Below, one piece after another: positions 6,848 through 15,300 of a stretch of DNA of 15,561 nucleotides. The notes below the pieces were generated by a model. It worked only from the letters and a program-made list of their open reading frames with translations. It was not told where the DNA came from and did no database searches. The stretch's first letter is position 1, and each line of letters starts with the position of its first letter. The translations under genes and the position numbers were made by a program. The DNA is from Sulfurospirillum sp. GTDB taxonomy: Bacteria > Campylobacterota > Campylobacteria > Campylobacterales > QNZT01. Where the stretch lies: positions 1 to 15,561 of the forward strand of contig QNZT01000111.1 of the NCBI GenBank assembly GCA_003978455.1, read 5' to 3'.

Positions 6848-9513
6848 TATTTGAGTTCTCCCCAGTTGTTGCCTATGGCGACGGTGCACTCCAGCGGGAC
6901 TTCCAGCGTATAGATATTTTCCATCACTGTTTTTGCTTTTGCCGCGAAAGCTTCTGCGAGATCTTCACGCACTTCAAAGATCAGTTCATCGTGAATCTGC
7001 AAAAGCATCACCTTCTCCTTTTTGTCGGTTTCACTGTCATGAAGTCTCTGCATCGCCAGTTTGATGATATCCGCCGCTGATCCCTGAAATACGGTATTGA
7101 CACTCTCCCGTTCAAAGCTCGCTTTCGCAAAGGCGTTGGCGTTTTCGTAGTCGAAATAGCGCCGTCTGCCCAGCAGTGTTTCGACATATCCGTGCTCTTT
7201 GGCAAAAGCTTTGATACTTTCGAGGTACGCTTTGACAGTGGGAAACGAGGCAAAATACTTTTCGATAAAACTTTTTGCTTCGCTCGGGCTGACGTGGATC
7301 GTCTGCGCCAGTTTGCGGCTTCCCATACCGTAGAGCAGACCGAAGTTGATGCTTTTGGCGACCGGACGCATCTTCTGCGCGTTTTCGGGACCAAAAATTT
7401 TGGCGGCGGTTTCGGCGTGTATATCTTTCCCCTCACGAAACGCTTCTATGAGGGCGGGGTCTTTGCTGTAGTGTGCCAGCAGACGCAGCTCCATCTGGGA
7501 GTAGTCGATGCCGATGAGCTTGTATCCCTCTGCTGCAATAAACCCTTCCCGTATACGCCGTCCGATCTCACTGCGTACGGGGATATTCTGAAGATTGGGG
7601 TTTTTGGAGCTGAGGCGTCCGGTTGCCGTTCCTGTCTGTAAAAAGGAGGTATGTATGCGACCGTCGGGCGCTTTTTTCGCCAGTTTCAAGAGCGGCTCTA
7701 TATAGGTGGAGCGGAGTTTGTATATCTCGCGGTATTCGAGGATTTTAGGGATAATGGGGTGTGCTTCGTAGAGATCCTGCAAAACTTGTTCGTTGGTGGA
7801 GTATCCTGTTTTGGTCTTTTTGCCCGCTTTGAGTCCCAGATCGTCAAAGAGGATTTTGCCCAGCTGCTGTGTGGAGTTGATGTTGAACTCTTTGCCCGCA
7901 AGTGCATAGATGTCGTGGGTGAGGGCGGCGATCGTCTCATCCGCTTCACTTTTGAGCTCTCTGAAAAAGGGTTGATCGATCTTGATCCCCGCCTCTTCCA
8001 TATCGAGCAGCGTCACGACAAAGGGAAACTCCAGCTCTTTTGCCACTTTTTTGCGCTTTTCGTCCAGTTTTTCCCAGAGGGTGTTGTAGAGTTTCAGCGT
8101 CATCCAGGCATCTTCGGCGGCATATTCGCACGCCTCTTCGAGTGCGACGGAGCTGAAATTTTCCCCTTTTTTGACGGTATCTTTGAATTTGACCATCTCA
8201 TGGGAGAAGTGTCGTTTTGCCATATTGTCCAGACCCGCACTCTCACCGGGGTTGAGGAGCCAGGAGATGATCATCGTGTCAGCGTAGACCTTGAGATTTT
8301 CAAAACCGAAGTTGCCGCGCAGGATGGCGAAGTCGTACTTGAGGTTCTGTCCGACGATGGGATACTTCATGAGCTTTTCGAGCGTCTCTTTCGCATCCTC
8401 TTTGCTCAACTGCTTTCCCACACCCAGATAGCTGTGTGCGATGGGTACATAAAACGCCTCCTCTTCATTGACGGCAAAAGAGTAACCGACGATATTGGCT
8501 TCAAACGGGGAGAGGGAGTCAGTTTCGGTGTCGAACGCGACCGGGGTATCTTTGGGGATTTTCGCGATCTCTTCGAGGACTTTGGTTTTGGTGTCGAGCA
8601 GTTTCGCTTCAAATCCCGGCTTTTGCGTGCACATTTTCTCATCTTCGGTATGCTGGTAGGTCGCGCCCGCTCTTTGCAGCAGGGTTTTCATGTCGAGTTC
8701 CAGTAGTTCGTCGGCGACTCTGGTGATGGGGTTTTCATCGGGAAAACGGTACCGCTCTATCTCGCAGGAGGGGAGGATGTCGTGGTAGAGTGTCGCCAGC
8801 TTTTTGCTTAAAAAGGCGTTCTCTTTCCCCTCTTCGAGCAGTTTTCTGGTGCGTGGATTGGCGATTTTGTCGAGGTTTGCATAGATATTTTCGATCGATC
8901 CGAACTCTTTGAGCAGTTTGGTCGCCCCTTTGGGACCGATGCCGCGCACGCCGGGGATGTTGTCCGATGCATCGCCGACCAGTGCCAGATAGTCTACGAT
9001 CTGCGCAGGCGGAACACCGAACTTTTCGATACACTTTGCTTCGTTGATCTCCACTTTTTTCATCGGATCGTAGAGGACGACTCTGTCGTCGTCGATCAGC
9101 TGGTAGAGGTCTTTGTCATGAGAGACGATTTTCACTTTGATTCCCTGCTCTTTGGCGCAGTCTACCAGAGAGGCGATCACATCGTCGGCTTCGTAGCGGG
9201 GGATTTCGACTTTTGGAAAGCCCATCTTTTCGATCAGCTCTATTGCTACGGGAAGCTGTTTGACGAGATCTTCGGGCGGGGCGGGGCGGTTGGCTTTATA
9301 GTTGGGATCGATATCTTTACGGATCGCTCTCTCTTTGGAGTCGAGGGCGAAGACGAGATAGTCGGTGCCGTGCTCTTTGTTGAGTGTGGCGATAAAGTTG
9401 ATAAAGCCGGTCAGCAGTCCGGTGGGAAAGCCTTTGGTGCTTTTGAGTTGCGGGAGGGCGTAGTAGTTGCGGAAAAAAAATCCGAATGTATCAATCACGG
9501 TTAAAGTTTTCAT
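6847..9513 (-). CDS. polA: DNA polymerase I
   Basis: The enzyme fills gaps in repair and removes RNA primers of Okazaki fragments. The start at 9513 gives 888 residues, the usual length in this group, and begins MKTLTVIDTFGFFFRNYY, matching the start of the 5' nuclease domain with Asp8. The open frame extends upstream to 9615, but those 34 residues resemble no polymerase and overlap the efp leader. Domains: 5'-3' exonuclease (about 1-290), 3'-5' exonuclease (about 310-490) and polymerase (about 500-888). The proofreading residues Asp328, Glu330, Asp394, Tyr464 and Asp468 are all present, so proofreading should be active. Polymerase motif A has Asp670 (DYSQMELR), motif B reads KSINFGLLYG, and motif C has His-Asp842-Glu. 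No clear ribosome site precedes the start; the leader may be only about 15 nt. It is co-transcribed with the small gene downstream and divergent from efp. Confidence 0.97.
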   Translation of the reverse strand: MKTLTVIDTFGFFFRNYYALPQLKSTKGFPTGLLTGFINFIATLNKEHGTDYLVFALDSKERAIRKDIDPNYKANRPAPPEDLVKQLPVAIELIEKMGFPKVEIPRYEADDVIASLVDCAKEQGIKVKIVSHDKDLYQLIDDDRVVLYDPMKKVEINEAKCIEKFGVPPAQIVDYLALVGDASDNIPGVRGIGPKGATKLLKEFGSIENIYANLDKIANPRTRKLLEEGKENAFLSKKLATLYHDILPSCEIERYRFPDENPITRVADELLELDMKTLLQRAGATYQHTEDEKMCTQKPGFEAKLLDTKTKVLEEIAKIPKDTPVAFDTETDSLSPFEANIVGYSFAVNEEEAFYVPIAHSYLGVGKQLSKEDAKETLEKLMKYPIVGQNLKYDFAILRGNFGFENLKVYADTMIISWLLNPGESAGLDNMAKRHFSHEMVKFKDTVKKGENFSSVALEEACEYAAEDAWMTLKLYNTLWEKLDEKRKKVAKELEFPFVVTLLDMEEAGIKIDQPFFRELKSEADETIAALTHDIYALAGKEFNINSTQQLGKILFDDLGLKAGKKTKTGYSTNEQVLQDLYEAHPIIPKILEYREIYKLRSTYIEPLLKLAKKAPDGRIHTSFLQTGTATGRLSSKNPNLQNIPVRSEIGRRIREGFIAAEGYKLIGIDYSQMELRLLAHYSKDPALIEAFREGKDIHAETAAKIFGPENAQKMRPVAKSINFGLLYGMGSRKLAQTIHVSPSEAKSFIEKYFASFPTVKAYLESIKAFAKEHGYVETLLGRRRYFDYENANAFAKASFERESVNTVFQGSAADIIKLAMQRLHDSETDKKEKVMLLQIHDELIFEVREDLAEAFAAKAKTVMENIYTLEVPLECTVAIGNNWGELK

Positions 9514-9535
9514 GAGGCGATTGTAACTATTTTTT

Positions 9536-9541
9536 GTTATA
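9536..9541 (-). promoter_or_regulatory. Possible -10 box of polA
   Basis: The minus strand reads TATAAC, 23 nt before the polA ATG, implying a very short leader. No -35 box is clear. It overlaps the -10 box on the other strand, so the two divergent promoters would compete for polymerase. Confidence 0.35.
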
Positions 9542-9543
9542 AT
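9538..9543 (+). promoter_or_regulatory. Probable extended -10 box of efp
   Basis: TATAAT preceded by TGT gives an extended -10 element, with a T-rich stretch directly upstream (9529-9535). This is the common promoter form in Campylobacterota. Transcription from here would give efp a leader of about 110 nt containing the hairpin at 9560-9623. Confidence 0.5.
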
Positions 9544-9559
9544 CTTCCTCATAAAATCA

Positions 9560-9623
9560 GAGTAGTCTTGTTTGTATGCTATCGGTATGCGCCTCCAGTC
9601 ATAGTGTATAGACAAGACTACTT
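9560..9623 (+). promoter_or_regulatory. Long hairpin in the efp leader
   Basis: AGTAGTCTTGT at 9561-9571 pairs perfectly with ACAAGACTACT at 9612-9622. The pairing continues inward as RNA through about 11 more positions (9572-9582 with 9601-9611), including several G-U pairs, leaving a loop of about 18 nt. The structure ends 36 nt before the efp start, so it does not cover the ribosome site. The many G-U pairs on the plus strand favour an RNA structure in the efp leader rather than a DNA site, but function is unknown. No known riboswitch class was recognised. Confidence 0.5.
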
Positions 9624-9659
9624 TAGTTTATACAATTATTAAAATATTCAGGAGATTAT

Positions 9660-10223
9660 ATGGCTTCATACTCAATGGGAGACTTGAAAAAAGGTTTAAA
9701 GATAGAACTCAACGGCACGCCTTACAAAATCGTGGAGTATCAACACGTCAAACCGGGGAAAGGGGCGGCTTTTGTACGCTGCAAGATCAAATCCTACCTT
9801 AACGGTAAAGTGATCGAAAAGACGTTTCATGCAGGGGACAAATGCGAACAGCCCAATATGGAACAGAAGACGATGCAGTTCCTCTACGATGACGGTGAAA
9901 TGCTTCAGTTCATGGATACACAGACCTATGACCAGATCGGTCTGACGCACGATCAGGTAGGCGATACGGCGAAATGGCTTGTGGACGGTATGAATGTGGA
10001 GATCCTCTTTCACAACGGCAATGCGATCGATGTCGAAGCACCTGCGACAGTGGAGCTGAAGATCGTCGAGACACCGCCGAATTTCAAAGGCGATTCGCAG
10101 GGCGGTAAAAAACCTGCGACTTTAGAGAGCGGTGCGGTGGTACAGGTGCCGTTTCATGTACTCGAAGGGGATACGATCAAAGTCGATACCGCAAAAGGCG
10201 AGTATCTCGAAAAGGTCAAATAA
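9660..10223 (+). CDS. efp: Translation elongation factor P
   Basis: EF-P binds the ribosome between the P and E sites and relieves stalling at runs of proline. The 187-residue protein has the full family length and three-domain layout: an N-terminal KOW-like barrel (about 1-65) and two OB-type barrels (about 66-128 and 129-187). The tip loop reads VKPGKGAAF with Lys34 at the position that in many bacteria is modified with beta-lysine; no modification enzyme is visible in this window. The ATG at 9660 has a strong ribosome site (AGGAG, 5 nt away). It is divergent from polA and followed by an intergenic inverted repeat before the DJ-1-family gene. Confidence 0.98.
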   Translation: MASYSMGDLKKGLKIELNGTPYKIVEYQHVKPGKGAAFVRCKIKSYLNGKVIEKTFHAGDKCEQPNMEQKTMQFLYDDGEMLQFMDTQTYDQIGLTHDQVGDTAKWLVDGMNVEILFHNGNAIDVEAPATVELKIVETPPNFKGDSQGGKKPATLESGAVVQVPFHVLEGDTIKVDTAKGEYLEKVK

Positions 10224-10231
10224 GACGACGC

Positions 10232-10313
10232 ACATAGTTTTTCACAAAAATTCCTTCGAGGGCAAATCCTCCCTTCGGTCTGAGCCTCTCGTCATCTTTG
10301 TGAAAAACTATGT
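10232..10313. repeat. 17-bp perfect inverted repeat between efp and the DJ-1 gene
   Basis: ACATAGTTTTTCACAAA (10232-10248) and TTTGTGAAAAACTATGT (10297-10313) are exact complements separated by 48 bp. The internal stretch contains a small GAGG/CCTC stem (10258-10271) and two CCTTCG blocks. The repeat starts 8 bp after the efp stop and ends 18 bp before the ribosome site of the next gene. It lacks the compact loop and T-run of an intrinsic terminator, although a large stem could still end or protect the efp transcript. Its form (long arms, structured core) resembles a dispersed palindromic repeat; it is unrelated in sequence to the element at 6381-6570. Confidence 0.7.
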
Positions 10314-10343
10314 TTGCAATCAAATGTGAAAAAGGAGATTACC

Positions 10344-10901
10344 ATGGCAAGTGTACTGGTTCCGTTAGCGGAAGGTTTTGAAGAGATCGAGGCGGTGAGT
10401 ATCATCGATGTGCTCAGACGAGGCGGTATCGAGGTGACGACGGCATATCTCTACAACCGTGAAGTAAACGGTGCCAACGGTATCACCGTTCTGGCAAATA
10501 TGAGTATCGATGATGTAGTCGCCGAGGAGTATGACATGATGGTGCTTCCAGGCGGTCTGCCCGGTGCAGAACACCTCAAAGAGGATGAGCGCGTGCAGCG
10601 TTTGCTCAAAATATTTAACGAAAAGGGCAAACACGTCGGTGCCATCTGTGCCGCACCGATAGCGCTGGATGCAGCCGGTGTACTGGGTGACGATGATGAC
10701 TACACCTGTTACCCCTCCTACGATCAGCAGATAGTGCACGGAAAATTTACCGATGCACAGAAAGTGGTCAAAAGCGGCAATGTCCTCACTTCCAGAGGTC
10801 CCGGAACAGCGATCTGCTTCGCACTGGAGATCGTACGTGAACTGGTGGGTGAAGAGACCTACGCACAGCTGAAAGCGGGACTGCTGGCAGACTACTGCTG
10901 A
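10344..10901 (+). CDS. DJ-1/PfpI-family protein (YajL-like)
   Basis: A 185-residue cytoplasmic protein of the DJ-1 superfamily, whose members act in oxidative-stress protection, as chaperones or in deglycation; the exact reaction is debated. The nucleophile Cys102 sits in the elbow GAICAAP, and Glu16 (EGFEEIEAV) is at the position of the conserved glutamate that contacts the cysteine in DJ-1. LPGGLPGAEHL and SRGPGTAI are further family segments that place it close to YajL/DJ-1 rather than to PfpI-type proteases. The start at 10344 is chosen because AAAGGAGA lies 5 nt upstream; a longer frame from a TTG at 10314 would overlap this site and add ten residues with no family match. A probable terminator follows. 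Confidence 0.9.
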   Translation: MASVLVPLAEGFEEIEAVSIIDVLRRGGIEVTTAYLYNREVNGANGITVLANMSIDDVVAEEYDMMVLPGGLPGAEHLKEDERVQRLLKIFNEKGKHVGAICAAPIALDAAGVLGDDDDYTCYPSYDQQIVHGKFTDAQKVVKSGNVLTSRGPGTAICFALEIVRELVGEETYAQLKAGLLADYC

Positions 10902-10926
10902 TTTAAATCTCTCTTCTGATGTGAGG

Positions 10927-10952
10927 CTGGAAGCATTCGCTTCCGGTTTTGC
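10927..10952 (+). terminator. Probable terminator after the DJ-1 gene
   Basis: GGAAGC-ATTC-GCTTCC forms a perfect 6-bp stem at 10931-10946, extended by wobble pairs on both sides, and followed by GGTTTT. An outer pair (TGAGG near 10924 with CCTCA near 10960) could enclose it. The T-run is short, so termination may be partial. Imperfect direct repeats (CTCTCTTCTGA near 10911 and CTCTCATCTGA near 10974) flank the whole structure. Confidence 0.5.
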
Positions 10953-11020
10953 AAGCTCCTCATTAAAAATTTTCTCTCATCTGACCGATATTACTTCAAA
11001 GATTATCCAAAAGGTCAGTT

Positions 11021-12331
11021 TTGCAAGCAGAGGAACCCCGTATTCAAGATATCTCTATCCTTTATGTTGAAGATGAAGTCGCTATACGTGAAGGGTATGC
11101 GAGAGCTTTAAACCGTATCAGCAATCATGTGATGCTCGCAAGTAACGGTAAAGAGGGGCTTGCACTCTTTCAGGAAGAGAGACCCGATATCGTTATCAGC
11201 GATATCAGGATGCCGGTGATGGACGGGATCGAGATGGTGCAACAGATCAAAGAGATCGAACCGGAGTGTTCTGTGATCTTTACAACCGCATACAATGACA
11301 GTGAGTATCTGCTTCATGCGCTCGATCTTCAAGTCGATGCCTATCTGCAAAAACCGGTCGAAAAGAACCTGCTCAAATACAAGATCGAAAAACTTGCCGC
11401 TTCTATACTCAAAGAGAAGATCCATCTGCTACAGCAAAAAGAGATCGAATCGCAGCGTGTCATTCTTCAAAACGTCCTGGATCATGAAAAAAACTTACTG
11501 GTAGTAACTGATTTTGAGAAGGTGCATTTTGCCAACAAGGCCTTTCTTGATCTCTTCTCGGTGGAGAGTGCGGAAGCGTTCAACAGGATGTGTATCTCGT
11601 TTCTCAATATTTTCTCGCCCGTCTCTCCCTATCTGCATAGAGGATTGCTTGCTGAGGGGGAAACGTTTTATGACTTGGTGGAGAGGAGTGAGGAGACAAA
11701 GCGAATCGTGACGATTGTCGCAAACAATGCACAGCCCAGAGCGTACCAGATCAATATCTCCCGAATCATTCATGAAGCGCGAGCCTCCTATCTCTGTACG
11801 ATGACCGATATCACAGGTATGAACAGCGAACGTCTATCAACAGAGAAGAAAGCCTACTATGATTCTCTGACCGGTATCTTCAATCGTCATAAATTTAATG
11901 AACTTTTTGAGATTGAACTGAGCCGTGTCAAACGCTACAGCAACCATGCTTCGGTGGTGGTACTGGATATCGACCACTTCAAACACTTTAACGATACCTT
12001 TGGGCATCTGGTCGGAGACAAAGTGCTGCAAAAACTGGCACAGACTATCAGCAGACGTATCCGCACTACCGATATCTTTGCCAGGTGGGGCGGTGAAGAG
12101 TTTGTACTGCTGCTGCCGGAGACAGCGATCCATGATGCAGTGAAATTGTGTGAGATGCTCAGAGAGTCTATCGCCGCTATCAGATGCATCGAAGCGGATA
12201 GTATCACCGCATCGTTCGGGGTGACGGAGCTTTTGGCGGATGATACGGTCAAAAGCGCTTTCAAACGGGCGGACGATGCGCTCTATGCGGCGAAAAAGGC
12301 GGGTAGAAACAGGGTTATGACTGTTTCATGA
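11021..12331 (+). CDS. Response regulator with diguanylate cyclase output (REC-PAS-GGDEF)
   Basis: This protein should make c-di-GMP from GTP when its receiver domain is phosphorylated. The start is TTG at 11021, supported by AAGG 6 nt upstream and by the need to include the acidic pocket; no ATG lies early enough. REC covers about residues 8-125 with Glu17/Asp18, phospho-acceptor Asp61 (ISDIRMP), a Thr in FTTAYND and the Lys of QKPVEK. A helical linker and a PAS-like domain (about 155-265) follow, then GGDEF (about 280-436). The active site is GGEEF at 357-361 and the inhibitory site RTTD lies five residues before it, so synthesis should be feedback-controlled. The stop overlaps the start of the histidine kinase gene (ATGA), which marks that kinase as the likely phosphate donor. 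Domain order resembles PleD/WspR-type cyclases. Confidence 0.94.
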   Translation: MQAEEPRIQDISILYVEDEVAIREGYARALNRISNHVMLASNGKEGLALFQEERPDIVISDIRMPVMDGIEMVQQIKEIEPECSVIFTTAYNDSEYLLHALDLQVDAYLQKPVEKNLLKYKIEKLAASILKEKIHLLQQKEIESQRVILQNVLDHEKNLLVVTDFEKVHFANKAFLDLFSVESAEAFNRMCISFLNIFSPVSPYLHRGLLAEGETFYDLVERSEETKRIVTIVANNAQPRAYQINISRIIHEARASYLCTMTDITGMNSERLSTEKKAYYDSLTGIFNRHKFNELFEIELSRVKRYSNHASVVVLDIDHFKHFNDTFGHLVGDKVLQKLAQTISRRIRTTDIFARWGGEEFVLLLPETAIHDAVKLCEMLRESIAAIRCIEADSITASFGVTELLADDTVKSAFKRADDALYAAKKAGRNRVMTVS

Positions 12332-15300
12332 AGCGCTTCTTTCTGCTTCTTTTTCTGCTGTGTTCGCTTCCTGCGGATGGGGTAGCGGCAGTGCCTGTCA
12401 GTGCCGTTAAGTCAACGCTTTTGGAACAGAGTCCCAAAAGCTACGCTAACGCTGAGTTCTCTTCAGCAGAGGGCTCACGCGCAGATGTTACCATTACATC
12501 AACGCTTTTGGAACAGAGTCCCAAAAGCTACGCTAACGCTGAGTTCTCTTCAGCAGAGGGCTCACGCGCAGATGAACCGCGCTTAGATTCTTCTGGTGGT
12601 GCGGCAGTGCCGGTTACTCTGCAATTGCAGTGGAAGCACCAGTTTCAGTTTGCCGGTTACTATATGGCAAAAGAGAAGGGGTTTTACAAAGAGGCGGGGC
12701 TGGATGTCACGTTTTTGGAGTATAGTGACAAAACCGATGCCGTGTCGGATGTTGTTTCGGGTAAAACGGCATTTGCCACAGGGTGCTCTTCTTTGATACT
12801 CCAATCTGATAAAGATCTGTTGCTTCTGGCGGCGATTTTTCAATCCTCCCCTTTTGTCTTGCAGTCACTCAAACGGGGCGATATCCGTTCCCTGAAGGAT
12901 ATCAAAGGGAAAAAAGTGATGGTGTCAAGTCTGATGGCGGATATGGCGTCGATCATGGCGATGCTCAAATCCGAGGGGATCAGCAAATATGATTTTACGC
13001 TGATCAGGCACACCTTTACGCCCGAAGAGCTCATCGACGGTAAGGCGGATTTTATCAGTGCGTATCTCTCCAATGAGCCTTTTGTACTGAAAGAGAGAGG
13101 GTACGCTTCATCGATCTTCAATCCCAGAGATTACGGCTTTGATTTTTACGGAGATATGCTCTATACTTCGCACAAGTTTGCCAGGTCTCATCCCGATCTG
13201 GTTGAAAACTTTTACAAAGCGTCGATCATGGGTTGGCAGTACGCTTTTGCACATATCGACGAGACGGTTTCCGTGATTTTACGAAAATACAATACCTTGC
13301 ACAAATCAGAATCAGCACTGCGCTACGAAGCGAAAGTACTCAAAAAACTTGCTTATAAAAAGGGGGTTCCACTCGGACATATAGACCCCATACGTCTGCG
13401 TGAGATCGCCAATACCTACCGTCTGCTCGGCATCAACTCTGCTACTGAGAGTGCTCTTGACGATATGATCTACCGACCGAAAGGAACGCACGGCATACTA
13501 CTCGATACCCGTGAGAAGAGCTATCTTTTGCGTAAAAACGGGTTGAAACTTTGTGTCGCTTCAGACTGGATGCCGTTTGAAAAGTATGCTAACACGCTCT
13601 ACGGCGGTCTTGGGATGGATCTGGCAAAAGAGATCGGTAGGCTGATCGGTGTGCCGATCTCTTTTGTCCCTTCAGGGTCGCTTTCGGAGCGTAACCGTGC
13701 ACTGGAGCGCGGCAGATGCGACTTCTGCGTGCTATTTCCTGAAACGGCTGTCGAAGAAGAGAAAAAAGCGGTACGCCTGACCGACAGACTCTTCTCCTTT
13801 ACACCTGCGATAGCGACACGCATGGATGAACCTTATATTACCGATCTGAAGTATCACGGAAGTGGAAAAATCGCTCTGTTGCAGGGGTCGGGTATGAAAG
13901 CATGGTTTCATAAGCGTTATCCTCAGTTTCGGATTGTTGAAGTGAAGCATACCGCCGAAGGTATGCGACTGCTGGCACGCGGTGCAGTGTTCGGTTATGT
14001 GGGACTATTGCCTGTACTCAATTATGAAATACGAAAATATTATCTTGGTACGGTCAAAATCAACCGTACCCTCGAAGATACCGTATCCCTGGGGTGTGCC
14101 GTCAGGAAGGGGGATGAGAGACTCTATAGGATCTTGCAAAAAGCGGTCCATACAATCGATGCGGAACAACGTGATGAGATGGTGGAGGAGTGGATACACC
14201 GGCGTGTACCGGAGCTATCCGATCACAAACTGCTCTGGCGCTGGCTGGGGGTGTTTGGACTGGTAGTGCTGCTGCTCTTCCACGCCTATCTTGCTACTGT
14301 CAAAAAAAATAAAGAACTTACCCTCTCTCTGCTGGAGCTGGAGATTTTGATGGAATCTACGATGGAAGGGATTTTGATATTTGACAAAGAGGGATACTGT
14401 ATGCGCACCAACCGTATCGCAAGCGCACTATTTGGATATCCCCATCATGAGATGATCGGCAAACACGCATCAGAGTTTATCAGTAGCAGTTCACGCGAAT
14501 TGGTCAGAGCGAAGATGCGCGTGGCAGATCAGGCACCTTACGAGGCGAGGGTGATGCGTAAAGACGGGAGTGAGTTCGATGCCATACTGAAAGGGAAAAA
14601 TATCTTCTGGAAAGGGGAGCAGATACGTCTTTCGACGATTATCGATATCTCCGATATGAAGCGGTTGCAGTACGATCTACAGAGCCTTAACGCTCAGCTG
14701 GAAAAGAGGGTACGTGAACAGGTTGAAGATATACGCCGCAAAGATCAGATGCTTTTGCAGCAGAGCAAACTGGCGTCGATGGGAGAGATGATCGGTGCGA
14801 TCGCCCACCAGTGGCGACAGCCGCTCAATATGCTCAATATCAATATTCAGAATCTGGATGACGACTACGAAGAGGGGCTGATCGACAGGGCGTTTATCGC
14901 AGCGTTTATCGAAGAGAACAGCAAAGTGATCCGTTTCATGAGCAAAACGATCGATGATTTCCGAAACTTTTACCGTATCGACAAAGTCAAAGAGTGTTTT
15001 TTTGTAAGAGAGTCGATTGAGATGACGATATCGATCCAAAAAGCGCAGCTTCGGTACAGAAAGATCGGTATTCGGATCGTCGGGGAGGATTTCTGTGTTA
15101 CAGGCTACAGGCGTGAGTTTCAGCAGGTGATTCTCAATCTGATCAACAATGCCGCCGATGCGATTCGGCGTAGCCGCAGAGAAGACGGTATGATCGAGAT
15201 TGTGCTTGAAAAGGAGCGGGTGTCGGTCAAAGACAACGGCGGCGGTGTCCCGAAGCATCTGTCAGAGCGTATCTTTGAACCCTACTTCACGACAAAATCT

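Noticed and set aside
7651..8706. Plus-strand open frame of 351 codons opposite polA
   Set aside because: It lies wholly antisense to a polymerase with every catalytic motif intact. Its composition (rich in Phe, Gly, Asp, Val) is that of a codon-usage shadow, and no ribosome site supports it.
9514..9615. N-terminal extension of polA by 34 residues
   Set aside because: The extra residues resemble no polymerase N-terminus, they overlap the promoter and hairpin region, and the start at 9513 matches the family.
10314..10343. Earlier TTG start for the DJ-1-family gene
   Set aside because: It would place the strong ribosome site AAAGGAGA inside the coding region and add ten residues that do not match the family.
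10930..10946. Sigma-54 promoter before the response regulator
   Set aside because: The GG and GC pairs are 8 bp apart instead of the required 10, and the sequence is explained by a perfect stem-loop.
12412..12574. Tandem repeats as a CRISPR array
   Set aside because: There are only two copies, the repeat is 76 bp, the spacer is 11 bp and derives from the element itself, and it is inside a coding frame.
12401..12586. Alternative plus-frame reading of the kinase insertion (61 codons)
   Set aside because: It exists only because the tandem repeat is open in more than one frame. The kinase frame continues through it and explains the region.
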